Shown: positions 1 to 7,328, counted from the first letter of the stretch. The stretch is DNA of 26,354 nt from JBIOUF01 sp044866695 (GCA_044866695.1 JBIOUF010000179.1:1-26354); one strand, 5' to 3'. Numbers and translations: made by a program. Notes: generated from the letters alone by a model not told the origin.

Positions 1-193
1 GGGCGGGACTTCCTGCGTGGTGGGTGCCGAGTGGGCGGGACTTCCTGGGTGGTGGGTGCCGAGTGGGCGGGACTTCCTGGGTAGTGGGTGCCGAGTGGGC
101 GGGACTTCCTGGGTGGTGGGCGCCGACTCGGCGCTAGTTCCTGGGTGGTGGGCGCCGAGTCGGCGCAACCTCCTTGGGGCGCTTCGCGCCGAG
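1..193. repeat. 32-bp tandem repeat array, five clear units plus one decayed unit
   Basis: Units begin at 1, 33, 65, 97 and 129 and are each 32 bp. The shared parts are GGCGGGACTTCCTGGGTGG at the front and a GGGTGCCGAGT or GGGCGCCGAGT end. Units 1-4 differ by only a few bases; unit 5 begins CGGCGCTAG instead, and a decayed sixth unit runs from 161. The array starts at the first base, so it probably continues to the left. It lies beyond the 3' end of glgX. Read on the glgX sense strand each unit contains CTCGGC, CACC and CAGGA in that order, the same order as in the 22-bp repeats elsewhere in the window. Seen directly; the relation to the 22-bp family is inference. Confidence 0.9.
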
Positions 194-214
194 GGGAAGT
201 TGCGCCGACTCGGC
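154..214. repeat. 16-bp perfect inverted repeat with nested hairpin
   Basis: Bases 154-169 (GCCGAGTCGGCGCAAC) are the exact reverse complement of 199-214. The 29-bp centre holds a second hairpin, GGCGC-TTC-GCGCC at 178-190, and a partly paired CTCC/GGGG segment. The whole could form one long stem in RNA or a cruciform in DNA. It lies between the 32-bp array and the 46-bp duplication downstream of glgX. It could terminate transcription arriving from either side, but no T-run follows, as is common in high-GC actinobacteria. Confidence 0.8.
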
Positions 215-296
215 TGTCCTCGGGCTTCGCCCGAGCCGGGCTACGCCCGCCCGACTCGGCTGTCCTCGGGCTTCGCCCGAGCCGGGCTACGCCCGC
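205..296. terminator. exact 46-bp tandem duplication carrying two terminator-like hairpins
   Basis: Bases 205-250 and 251-296 are identical. Each copy contains CTCGGGC-TTC-GCCCGAG (219-235 and 265-281), a 7-bp GC-rich stem with a 3-base loop. On the minus strand the loop reads GAA, a compact hairpin type common at actinobacterial gene ends. The right-hand copy overlaps the last codons and the TAG stop of glgX, so the first hairpin begins about five bases after that stop. Most likely role: intrinsic terminator of glgX, duplicated. Confidence 0.65.
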
Positions 297-2416
297 TCGC
301 GGAGGACCAGGACGCTGCGGGGCTCGATGTCCAAGACGTCGCCGGCGCGCACGACCGTGCCGGCGGGCTGGCCGCTGTCGGTGCTGAGCACGACCTCTCC
401 GCGGTGGACCCAGTCCTGCACCGGCATGACCACCTTGCCGGGGAGGTCGTGGGCGTGGAACCACAGCAGGAACGACCGGTCGACGAGCCGCTCGCCGTGT
501 GGACCGCGTGAGCGCAGGGGGCGGCCGGACACGAACATCCCCAGCGTGAGCAGGCTCGCGTCGTACCAGTCCTCGACGGTCATCTCCCGCCCCTCGGGGT
601 GGACCCAGGCCACGTCCTTCGGGCCGCCGGGCTCGGCGGGCCGGCCCTCGAAGAAGTGCCGCTGCCGCAGCGCGGGGTGGTCGTGCCGGAGCCGGAGCGC
701 TGCCCGGGTGAGCCGGTGTAGCTCGGTCCAGGCTTTGTCCTGCGACCAGTCCACCCACGAGATCTCGTTGTCCTGCACGTAGGGGTTGTTGTTGCCGCGC
801 TGCGTCCGTCCGCGCTCGTCGCCGGCCGCAAGCATGGGCACGCCGGCAGACAGGGTGAGGGTGAGCATCAGGTTGGCGGCCTGGCGGCGTCGCGTCGCCA
901 CCACGTCGGCGTCATCGGTCTCTCCCTCCACGCCGTAGTTGCAGGACCGGTTCGCGTCCGTGCCGTCGCGGTTGCGCTCGCCGTTGGCCTCGTTGTGCTT
1001 GCGCTCGTAGCTGACCAGGTCGCGCAGCGTGAAGCCGTCGTGCGCGGTGACGAAGTTGACCGAGGCGTACGGCGAGCGGCCGTCGTCGGCGTACAGGTCG
1101 CTGGATCCGGACAGCCGCGTGGCGATGTCCCGGATCCCCTCCGAGCTGCCCCGCCAGAAGTCCCGGACCACGTCGCGGAAGCGGTCGTTCCACTCACACC
1201 ACGGGGGTGGGAACTCCCCGACCAGGTACCCCTCCGCGGTGACGTCCCACGGCTCCGCCACCAGCTTGACGCCGCGCAGGACGGGGTCCTGGCTCACCGC
1301 CACCAGGAAGGCGCTCTGCAGGTCGACGCCGCCGTCGCGGCGGGCCAGCGCCGAGGCGAGGTCGAACCGGAAGCCGTCCACGTGCATGTCGGTCACCCAG
1401 TACCGCAGCGAGTCCAGGACCAGCCGGAGCGAGGCGGGGTAGGAGGCGTCGAAGGTGTTGCCGCATCCGGTCAGGTCGACGTACCGCGCGTCGCCGTGCC
1501 GCAGCCCCTTGTGCAGGTAGTAGCCACGGTTGTCCAGGCCGCGGAAGCTGAGCGTCGGGCCGTCGAGGGCGCCCTCGGCGGTGTGGTTGTAGACGACGTC
1601 GAGGATCACCTCCAGCCCTGCGGCGTGCAGCGCCTTGACCATCTGTTTGAACTCGGTGACCTGGCCGCCTCGGTCCCCCGACGCGCTGTAGGCGTGGTGC
1701 GGGGCGAAGAACCCGATGGAGCTGTAGCCCCAGTAGTTGGTCATCCCCCGCGCGGTCAGCTGCACCTCGGTCAGGAACTGGTGCACCGGCAGCAGCTCGA
1801 CGGCCGTCACGCCGAGGTCCTTCAGGTAGTCGACGACCTCGGGGGTCGCCAGGCCGGCGAAGGTGCCACGTAGCTCCGGAGGGACGGCGGGATGCAGCCT
1901 GGTGAATCCCTTGACGTGCAGCTCGTAGAGGACCGTGTCGGTCCACGACACGCCCGGGGGCCGGTCGTCGCCCCAGTCGAAGTCGTCGTGGACCACGACG
2001 CTGCGAGGCACGTACGGCGCGGAGTCGGCGGGGTTCTGCTGGTCGGGGCCGGTCTCGCCGTAGGCGAACACCGCCTCCACCGGCTCGAGGTCGCCGGAGA
2101 CCGCCCGCGCATAGGGGTCCAGCAGCAGCTTGGCCGGGTTGAAGAACCGCCCCTCGTGCGGGCCCCAGCGGCCGTCCGCGCGGAACCCGTACCGCGCCCC
2201 GACCGGCACGTCGGGTACGGCGCCGTGCCAGATGCCCAGCGTCCGCTCGGTGAGCGGCAGCCGCCGCTCGCTCCCGTCCTCGTCGAACAGGCAGACCTCG
2301 ACGCCGGTCGCCTCGGGTGAGTACACCGCGAAGTTCGTCGCCTCGGCCGACCAGGTCGCCCCCAGTGGCTCCGGGCTACCAGGCCAGACGGGCGGCGTCG
2401 TGGTCACCCGGCCCAT
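287..2416 (-). CDS. glgX: glycogen debranching enzyme GlgX/TreX (isoamylase type, GH13)
   Basis: A 709-aa cytoplasmic enzyme hydrolysing alpha-1,6 branches of glycogen or limit dextrin. The N-terminus (about 12-110) is a CBM48-like domain, followed by the GH13 barrel. The conserved regions are visible: DVVYNHTAEG, GFRFDLAS (nucleophile Asp352), VAEPWD (acid/base Glu388) and FVTAHDGFT (Asp460), plus the GlgX/TreX signature RGNNNPYVQDNEISWVDW. Length is normal for the family. The ATG at 2416 gives the expected PLGATW start, with only a weak ribosome site. It follows the anchored protein gene by 48 bp on the same strand and may share its transcript. In many actinobacteria the enzyme (TreX) belongs to the TreYZ trehalose route, but those genes are not in view, so glycogen turnover and trehalose supply cannot be told apart. 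Its stop lies inside the 46-bp duplication. Confidence 0.95.
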   Translation of the reverse strand: MGRVTTTPPVWPGSPEPLGATWSAEATNFAVYSPEATGVEVCLFDEDGSERRLPLTERTLGIWHGAVPDVPVGARYGFRADGRWGPHEGRFFNPAKLLLDPYARAVSGDLEPVEAVFAYGETGPDQQNPADSAPYVPRSVVVHDDFDWGDDRPPGVSWTDTVLYELHVKGFTRLHPAVPPELRGTFAGLATPEVVDYLKDLGVTAVELLPVHQFLTEVQLTARGMTNYWGYSSIGFFAPHHAYSASGDRGGQVTEFKQMVKALHAAGLEVILDVVYNHTAEGALDGPTLSFRGLDNRGYYLHKGLRHGDARYVDLTGCGNTFDASYPASLRLVLDSLRYWVTDMHVDGFRFDLASALARRDGGVDLQSAFLVAVSQDPVLRGVKLVAEPWDVTAEGYLVGEFPPPWCEWNDRFRDVVRDFWRGSSEGIRDIATRLSGSSDLYADDGRSPYASVNFVTAHDGFTLRDLVSYERKHNEANGERNRDGTDANRSCNYGVEGETDDADVVATRRRQAANLMLTLTLSAGVPMLAAGDERGRTQRGNNNPYVQDNEISWVDWSQDKAWTELHRLTRAALRLRHDHPALRQRHFFEGRPAEPGGPKDVAWVHPEGREMTVEDWYDASLLTLGMFVSGRPLRSRGPHGERLVDRSFLLWFHAHDLPGKVVMPVQDWVHRGEVVLSTDSGQPAGTVVRAGDVLDIEPRSVLVLRERA

Positions 2417-2428
2417 TGTGGAGCACCT

Positions 2429-2460
2429 GCCCGCCGGATGGGGCAGGGCGCAGGGCGGGC
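2429..2460. other. GC-rich inverted repeat between the anchored protein gene and glgX
   Basis: GCCCGCC at 2429-2435 pairs with GGCGGGC at 2454-2460 across an 18-base loop. It fills most of the 48-bp gap between the two minus-strand genes. It may weaken read-through into glgX or process the joint transcript. The long loop makes it a poor terminator. Confidence 0.3.
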
Positions 2461-2464
2461 CGGG

Positions 2465-3289
2465 TCATGGACGGGTCACCGAGACCAGGTCGGCCCGGGA
2501 GGGCTCGGGGGACAGGTCGATCTCGATGACCGGTCCGACCCCGCGGGCGTACAGCTTGTTCTCCAGCACCGTGGGCTCGAGCGGGGACCAGTTCGCGGTG
2601 TGCAGGACCTGGTGGTGGAGGCCCGTCGGCGTGTCCACCGACTCGCTGCGGGCCAGCACGAGCGCCTGGTCCTCGGCCTCGCCGGCGAGGTACTCCTCGC
2701 GGTAGGCGCAGCCCGGCCGGGGCCGCGCCGGCAGGATGACGCCGGCCTGGGCGCCGTCGCGGCCGTGCTGCCAGGACCCCTCGGTGCCGACCACCTGGCC
2801 GTCCTCGAGCTCGCGGGTGTCCTCGCCGAGGTACCACAGGCTGCCGCCGGCGTCCTGGGCGTACCAGTCCGAGGTGTCCTCGACCACCTGTCCGTCCTCG
2901 CTGACCACGTCGTGGACGACGCGGGCGCGGACGCCTTCGATGAGCACAGTGCGGTGCGTGACCCTCACGGTGACCTGCTGGGTGTCCCCGTCCGACTCCT
3001 CCCGGTAGCGCCAGACGGTGCCGGGCCGCATCGGCCAGTACGGGTTGTCGATGCGCACGGTGAAGTCGTCGGGGTCGAGCCGGACCGGCGTGGCGCCATG
3101 CGGGAGCTGGTAGGGGCCCGGCTGGCGGCAGCCGCGCGCGCCGGATGCGGTCGTCGCGGCCTCCTGCTGGGAGGCACCGTCTCGGCGGCCGTCCGCGCCG
3201 CCGCGCGTGGCCATGCCGACCCCCACCGCCACGGCCAGAGCCGCTGCGGCGGCGCCCACGACGACGGCGGTGCGGGTGGATCTGTTCAT
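2465..3289 (-). CDS. uncharacterised membrane-anchored extracytoplasmic protein
   Basis: A 274-aa protein of no assigned function. Residues 8-27 form one hydrophobic helix (TAVVVGAAAAALAVAVGVGM), an uncleaved signal anchor or a signal peptide. There is no lipobox. Then come a Gly/Ala/Gln-rich linker and a conserved-looking globular part with DNPYWPMRPGTVWRY (81-95), VSEDGQVVEDTSDWYAQD (129-146), GEDTRELEDGQVVGTEGSW and VLENKLYARGVG near the end. I recall similar uncharacterised proteins with NPYWPL-PGT and DWYAQD motifs in several bacterial phyla; no reaction is known to me. The ATG at 3289 was chosen because GGAGGAAG (3294-3301) lies at proper spacing and the anchor begins directly after it. 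A longer reading upstream crosses the hydratase promoter and gene and is spurious. Upstream is a Pho-box-like direct repeat. Confidence 0.8.
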   Translation of the reverse strand: MNRSTRTAVVVGAAAAALAVAVGVGMATRGGADGRRDGASQQEAATTASGARGCRQPGPYQLPHGATPVRLDPDDFTVRIDNPYWPMRPGTVWRYREESDGDTQQVTVRVTHRTVLIEGVRARVVHDVVSEDGQVVEDTSDWYAQDAGGSLWYLGEDTRELEDGQVVGTEGSWQHGRDGAQAGVILPARPRPGCAYREEYLAGEAEDQALVLARSESVDTPTGLHHQVLHTANWSPLEPTVLENKLYARGVGPVIEIDLSPEPSRADLVSVTRP

Positions 3290-3320
3290 CGGGCTTCCTC
3301 CACGGACCTTGCGGACCACC

Positions 3321-3354
3321 AGGCTGCGCCGCGCGTGCTGAAGCCACGCTGAAC
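3321..3354 (-). promoter_or_regulatory. Pho-box-like direct repeat over a candidate -35 region
   Basis: On the minus strand GTTCAGC (3348-3354) and CTTCAGC (3337-3343) are spaced exactly 11 bp, the geometry of PhoP/OmpR-type operators; the Streptomyces PHO box has GTTCACC repeats every 11 bp. A CAGCCT hexamer at 3321-3326 could be the -10 element. The repeats would then cover the -35 position, as in promoters activated by this class. A transcript starting near 3314 would have a 25-base leader with the GGAGG site. Seen directly: repeat and spacing. Regulator identity is inference. Confidence 0.4.
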
Positions 3355-3408
3355 CCGGCCGGCGGGCGACCGTCGTGGGCCGCCTCGGCCGGTGGTCGGG
3401 AGGGGTAC

Positions 3409-3446
3409 TAGGGTCGCGCGTCGAAGGTGACGCAGCATGGGAGGTC
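3409..3446 (+). promoter_or_regulatory. candidate -10 box and ribosome site of the enoyl-CoA hydratase gene
   Basis: TAGGGT at 3409-3414 fits the actinobacterial -10 consensus. About 35 bases later GGGAGG (3439-3444) sits at proper distance from GTG 3450. This Shine-Dalgarno site decides the start: an earlier start would lie in or before the promoter. No good -35 element is visible. Confidence 0.5.
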
Positions 3447-3449
3447 GTC

Positions 3450-4229
3450 GTGGGTGAGCTGGTGCGGCTCGACGTGGAGGAAGGCGTGGCCACGCTGCGC
3501 GTCGACCGTCCCAAGATGAACGTGCTCGACATCGCCACCCAAGAAGGGGTGAGGGCAGCCGCGCAGGAGGCGGCCGAGCGCGACGACGTACGCGCGGTCG
3601 TGGTGTACGGCGGGGAGCGGGTGTTCGCGGCGGGCGCCGACGTCAAGGAGATGGCGGCGATGTCCTACACCGACATGGCCGACCGGTCCGCCGGACTGCA
3701 GTCGGCGCTCACGGCGGTGGCGGAGATCCCCACGCCCGTGGTCGCCGCGGTCACCGGCTACGCGCTGGGTGGCGGGTGCGAGCTGGCGCTGTGCGCCGAC
3801 GTCCGGTTCGCCGCCGAGGACGCCACCCTGGGCCAGCCGGAGATCCTGCTCGGCATCATCCCGGGCGCCGGGGGCACCCAGCGGCTCACCCGCCTGGTCG
3901 GACCGAGCCGGGCCAAGGAGCTGATCTTCACCGGCCGGTTCGTCAAGGCCGACGAGGCGCTGGCGATCGGCCTGGTCGACCGGTTGTTCCAGGCCGACCG
4001 GGTGTACCCGGAGGCGGTCGCCTGGGCCCGGCAGTTCGCCGGCGGGGCGGCACGGGCCCTGAAGGCGGCCAAGCAGGCCATCGACCGGGGTCTGGAGGCC
4101 GACCTGGCCACCGGCCTGGAGATCGAGCGGCTGCAGTTCGCCGGGTTGTTCGCCACCGAGGACCGCGCCGCCGGCATGAGCTCCTTCGTGGAACAGGGGC
4201 CGGGCAAGGCCACCTTCACCGGCCGCTGA
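3450..4229 (+). CDS. enoyl-CoA hydratase/isomerase family protein
   Basis: A 259-aa crotonase-fold protein, probably adding water to trans-2-enoyl-CoA in fatty-acid beta-oxidation in the cytoplasm. The oxyanion-hole segment FAAGADVKEM and the second hole-forming Gly in GYALGGGCEL are present. Both catalytic glutamates of true hydratases are kept: Glu111 in GGGCEL and Glu131 in GQPEILLG, 20 residues apart as in rat mitochondrial hydratase (Glu144/Glu164). PGAGGTQRL follows. Length is typical. GTG 3450 is used because of GGGAGG just upstream. It begins a plus-strand run with a small membrane protein and the ETF genes, which fits an acyl-CoA oxidation block in which ETF takes electrons from acyl-CoA dehydrogenases encoded elsewhere. 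Chain-length preference cannot be read from sequence. Confidence 0.92.
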   Translation: MGELVRLDVEEGVATLRVDRPKMNVLDIATQEGVRAAAQEAAERDDVRAVVVYGGERVFAAGADVKEMAAMSYTDMADRSAGLQSALTAVAEIPTPVVAAVTGYALGGGCELALCADVRFAAEDATLGQPEILLGIIPGAGGTQRLTRLVGPSRAKELIFTGRFVKADEALAIGLVDRLFQADRVYPEAVAWARQFAGGAARALKAAKQAIDRGLEADLATGLEIERLQFAGLFATEDRAAGMSSFVEQGPGKATFTGR

Positions 4230-4236
4230 GCCTCGG

Positions 4237-4533
4237 GTGACGCGCTTCCGGTCCTCGCTGGCCACGCTGCTCTGGCTGGCCGCCGGTGCCGCGGCGACGG
4301 TGCTCGCGGTGGCGGCGCTGCTGCGCGCGCTCGACGTCGACCTCGACGAAGAGCCGGCCCGCACCCTGCTGGACGCAGCGGACGCCCTGAGCCTGCACGC
4401 GTTGGCCCAGGTGTCCGCCCGGCCGAGCGCGGTGGACGCCTTGCTGGTCTGGGGAGCGGTCGCCCTGGCCTGGCTGGTCGTCGGCTGGCTGCTCGACCGG
4501 ATGGTGCGGCCCGGCCCTCCTGCCCCGGTGTGA
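4237..4533 (+). CDS. small two-helix membrane protein
   Basis: A 98-aa protein I do not recognise. Two hydrophobic helices are clear, about 9-29 (ATLLWLAAGAAATVLAVAAL) and 67-86 (VDALLVWGAVALAWLVVGWL). They are joined by an acidic, Ala/Leu-rich loop of some 37 residues that looks helical. The tail is short, basic and proline-rich. Codon third positions are strongly G/C, like its neighbours. GTG 4237 lies 7 bp after the hydratase stop with no Shine-Dalgarno site, so coupled translation is likely. It sits between the hydratase and etfBA. A membrane tether for ETF-linked electron flow is conceivable, but nothing in the sequence proves it. Confidence 0.7.
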   Translation: MTRFRSSLATLLWLAAGAAATVLAVAALLRALDVDLDEEPARTLLDAADALSLHALAQVSARPSAVDALLVWGAVALAWLVVGWLLDRMVRPGPPAPV

Positions 4534-4577
4534 CTGGTTGCACCCGGCTCCGTGCTGTCGCTCGGTGGCCCCCCAAG

Positions 4578-4609
4578 TAGCCTGGGCCCCACCCCACAGA
4601 CACAGGAGG
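4578..4609 (+). promoter_or_regulatory. candidate etfB -10 box and unusually distant Shine-Dalgarno sequence
   Basis: TAGCCT (4578-4583) fits a -10 hexamer. AGGAGG (4604-4609) is the best ribosome site in the area but ends 23 bases before ATG 4633, far beyond the usual 5-9. Either the site is not used, or the 23-base GC-rich spacer folds and brings it closer. Confidence 0.35.
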
Positions 4610-4632
4610 GGCCCTCGCGGGCCGACACCGCC

Positions 4633-5418
4633 ATGAAGATCGTCGTATGCGTGAAGTACGTCCCGGACGCGACCGGAGACCGGAGGTTCGAGGCAGACCA
4701 CACCGTCGACCGCGCGGGCGTGGACGGGCTGCTGTCGGAGCTCGACGAGTACGCCGTCGAGCAGGCCCTGCGGGTCAAGGAGCGCCTCGGCGACGACAGT
4801 GCCGTGACCGTGCTGACCGTCGGGCCGGAGCGGGCCGCCGACGCGGTGCGGAAGGCGCTGCAGATGGGTGCCGACGCCGGCGTACACGTGGTGGACGACG
4901 CGATCGCGGGCTCCGACGCCCTCGCCACCTCCCTCGTGCTGGCGGAGGCGGTCGGGAAGCTGCCTCACGACCTGGTGGTCTGCGGCATGTCGTCCACCGA
5001 CGGTGGCATGGGCGTGGTCCCGGCCATGCTGGCCGAACGGCTCGGGCTGCCGGGCGTGACCCTGGGGTCGGAGGTCGAGGTGGACGCGTCCACGGTGCGG
5101 ATCCGCCGCGACGGTGACGTCGCCACCGAGACCGTGGAGGCCGCCCTGCCGGCCGTGCTGAGCGTGACCGACCAGTCCGGGGAGGCCCGGTACCCGTCGT
5201 TCAAGGGGATCATGGCCGCGAAGAAGAAGCCGGTGGAGACCTGGTCGATGGCCGACCTCGGCCTCGACGCCGAGCTGGTCGGCCTGTCGGCGGCGTGGAG
5301 CGTGGTGGAGAGCATCGCACCGCGCCCTCCGCGCACGCAGGGCGAGGTGGTCACCGACGAGGCCGGGTCCGGCGCCACCGCGCTGGTGGAATACCTGGCG
5401 TCCGAGAAGTTCATCTGA
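4633..5418 (+). CDS. etfB: electron transfer flavoprotein beta subunit (FixA family)
   Basis: A 261-aa subunit of the soluble ETF heterodimer, which accepts electrons from acyl-CoA and related dehydrogenases and passes them to the membrane quinone pool. The start MKIVVCVKYVPD is diagnostic of EtfB/FixA. The AMP-binding side shows DEYAVEQAL, LVVCGMSSTDGGMGVVPAMLAERLGLP and the recognition-loop region RYPSFKGIMAAKKKP. Length matches the family. An upstream in-frame GTG would add about 27 Gly/Pro-rich residues and is rejected because the family starts at this Met. etfA follows after 14 bases, so the two are co-translated. The M. tuberculosis counterpart would be fixA (Rv3029c, from memory). Confidence 0.96.
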   Translation: MKIVVCVKYVPDATGDRRFEADHTVDRAGVDGLLSELDEYAVEQALRVKERLGDDSAVTVLTVGPERAADAVRKALQMGADAGVHVVDDAIAGSDALATSLVLAEAVGKLPHDLVVCGMSSTDGGMGVVPAMLAERLGLPGVTLGSEVEVDASTVRIRRDGDVATETVEAALPAVLSVTDQSGEARYPSFKGIMAAKKKPVETWSMADLGLDAELVGLSAAWSVVESIAPRPPRTQGEVVTDEAGSGATALVEYLASEKFI

Positions 5419-5432
5419 GAGGGGGCGGAGTC

Positions 5433-6389
5433 TTGAGCGAGGTCCTGGTGCTGGTCGACCACGTCGACGGCAAGGTGTCCAAGCCGACCACGGAGCTGCT
5501 GACGGTTGCCCGCCGCCTGGGTGAGCCGTCGGCGGTGTTCATCGGCTCCGACGCGTCGGCGGCGACCGAGACGCTGAAGCAGTACGGCGCCGAGAAGGTC
5601 TACGTGGTCGACGACGCCGACGTGGCCGGGTACCTGGTCGCGCCCAAGGCCGAGGTGCTCGCCCAGCTGGTCGGCCGCACCTCGCCGGCCGCCGTTCTGG
5701 TCACCTCGACTGGTGAGGGCAAGGAGGTCGCGGCCCGGCTGGCGGTCAAGGTGGGCTCGGGGCTGGTCACCGACGCCGTCGACGTACGGGCGGGGGAGCA
5801 GGGTCCGGTGACGACCCAGTCGGTGTTCGCGGGCGGCTACACCGTGCAGGCGCGGGTCACCAAGGGCGTCCCCGTGATCACCGTCAAGCCGAACTCGGCG
5901 ACCCCGGAACGGGTCGAGGCAGCCGGAGCGGTGGAGAAGGTCGACGTGACCATCTCCGACCTGGCCAGGACGGCCAGGGTCACCGCGTCCGAGCCGCGCA
6001 AGGCGACGGGCCGTCCGGAGCTGACCGAGGCGGCGGTCGTGGTCGCGGGCGGACGCGGCACGGGCGGCAGCTTCGAGCCGGTCGAGGCGCTCGCGGACGC
6101 CCTCGGCGGCGCCGTCGGCGCCTCCCGTGCCGCGGTCGACTCGGGGTGGTACCCGCACTCCTTCCAGATCGGGCAGACCGGCAAGACCGTGTCCCCGCAG
6201 CTGTACGTCGCGAGCGGCATCTCCGGAGCGATCCAGCACCGGGCCGGCATGCAGACCTCCAAGACCATCGTTGCGGTCAACAAGGACCCCGAGGCCCCGA
6301 TATTCGAGCTGGTGGACTTCGGGGTGGTCGGCGACCTGCACACCGTCCTGCCCGCCGCCACCGAGCAGATCCACCGGCGGAGGGGCTGA
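5433..6389 (+). CDS. etfA: electron transfer flavoprotein alpha subunit (FixB family)
   Basis: A 318-aa FAD-carrying ETF subunit. The C-terminal FAD domain has the family sequence: GRGTGG, SRAAVDSGWYPHSFQIGQTGK, SPQLYVASGISGAIQH and VAVNKDPEAPIF. The N-terminal domain begins SEVLVLVDHVDGKV. The start is TTG 5433, preceded by GGGGGCGGAG at suitable distance; no ATG or GTG nearby gives the right N-terminus. A TTG start on a highly expressed redox protein is mildly unusual and may balance subunit output with etfB. The homocysteine methyltransferase gene follows after 12 bases and may be on the same transcript. Confidence 0.96.
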   Translation: MSEVLVLVDHVDGKVSKPTTELLTVARRLGEPSAVFIGSDASAATETLKQYGAEKVYVVDDADVAGYLVAPKAEVLAQLVGRTSPAAVLVTSTGEGKEVAARLAVKVGSGLVTDAVDVRAGEQGPVTTQSVFAGGYTVQARVTKGVPVITVKPNSATPERVEAAGAVEKVDVTISDLARTARVTASEPRKATGRPELTEAAVVVAGGRGTGGSFEPVEALADALGGAVGASRAAVDSGWYPHSFQIGQTGKTVSPQLYVASGISGAIQHRAGMQTSKTIVAVNKDPEAPIFELVDFGVVGDLHTVLPAATEQIHRRRG

Positions 6390-6401
6390 GCCCCGGCGCC
6401 C

Positions 6402-7328
6402 ATGAACCGCCTCACCACGTTGCTCACCCGCCTCGCCGACGGACCCGCCGCGGGCCCGGTGCTGCTCGACGGGGGGATGGGCACGCTGCTCCAGGAACGG
6501 GGTCTCGACGACGGCGGCTGCGGCGAGCTGTGGAACCTCACCCGGCCCGACGTGGTCCGGAGCTGTCACGAGGAGTACGCCGCCGCCGGTGCCCGGATCC
6601 TGACCACCAACACCTTCGGGGGCACCAGGCCGCGCCTGGCGATGCACGGCCTGGCGGACCGGGTGTACGAGCTCAGCAGGGCCGGTGCCGAGCTGGCCCG
6701 GTCGGTCGCCGACCCACGCGGCGCGTTCGTCGCCGGTGGCCTCGGCCCGACCGGGGACCTGCTCGAGCCATTGGGCACGATGACCCCCGCGGAAGCCCAG
6801 GAGCTGTTCGCCGAGCAGCTGGCCGGGCTCCGCGACGCCGGCGTCGACCTGGTGCTGGTCGAGACGATGAGCGACCTCGCCGAGGCCCAGGCTGCCGTCG
6901 CCGCCGCGCGTGAGGTGCTGCCCGACGTCCCGGTCGTCGCGACGATGTCCTTCGACACCAACCTGCGCACGATGATGGGCGTCCGGCCGGCCGAGGCGGT
7001 CGTCGGCCTCGCCGCCGCCGGTGCCGACGCCGTCGGCGCGAACTGCGGCCGCGGGCCCGAGGAGATGGCCGCCATCGCGGCGCAGATGGCGCAGGCGCGG
7101 CCCGAGGGCCTGCTGCTGGTGGCCCAGTCCAACGCCGGCCTGCCGCAGGTGGTCGGCGACGGGTTCGAGTACGACTGCTCCCCGGCGGAGCTGGCCGAGC
7201 ATGCCCGCGAGCTGCACTCCCTCGGCGTCGACCTGGTCGGGGCGTGCTGTGGGTCCACTCCCACCCACCTCGCCGCCATGCGCGACGCGCTCGCCGTGGC
7301 CCCGGGCGAGCCGGCGCACCAAGACTGA
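6402..7328 (+). CDS. homocysteine S-methyltransferase family protein
   Basis: A 308-aa zinc-dependent methyltransferase barrel (MmuM / betaine-homocysteine methyltransferase / MetH N-domain family). It moves a methyl group from a donor such as S-methylmethionine, SAM or betaine to homocysteine. Seen: LLDGGMGTLLQERG at the N-terminus, ILTTNTFGG, GANCGRGPEEM (Cys215) and GACCGSTPTHLAAM (Cys282, Cys283), the three-Cys zinc site of the family. The donor cannot be assigned; the arrangement also resembles the homocysteine module of MetH, which would need partner modules. ATG 6402 follows etfA by 12 bases. The last residues and the TGA stop lie inside the first 22-bp repeat unit of the array behind it, so the C-terminus (PAHQD) is partly repeat-derived. 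Confidence 0.88.
   Translation: MNRLTTLLTRLADGPAAGPVLLDGGMGTLLQERGLDDGGCGELWNLTRPDVVRSCHEEYAAAGARILTTNTFGGTRPRLAMHGLADRVYELSRAGAELARSVADPRGAFVAGGLGPTGDLLEPLGTMTPAEAQELFAEQLAGLRDAGVDLVLVETMSDLAEAQAAVAAAREVLPDVPVVATMSFDTNLRTMMGVRPAEAVVGLAAAGADAVGANCGRGPEEMAAIAAQMAQARPEGLLLVAQSNAGLPQVVGDGFEYDCSPAELAEHARELHSLGVDLVGACCGSTPTHLAAMRDALAVAPGEPAHQD

Noticed and set aside
3290..3646. N-terminal extension of the anchored protein
   Set aside because: It is antisense to the hydratase gene and promoter, and the good ribosome site and signal anchor mark the start at 3289.
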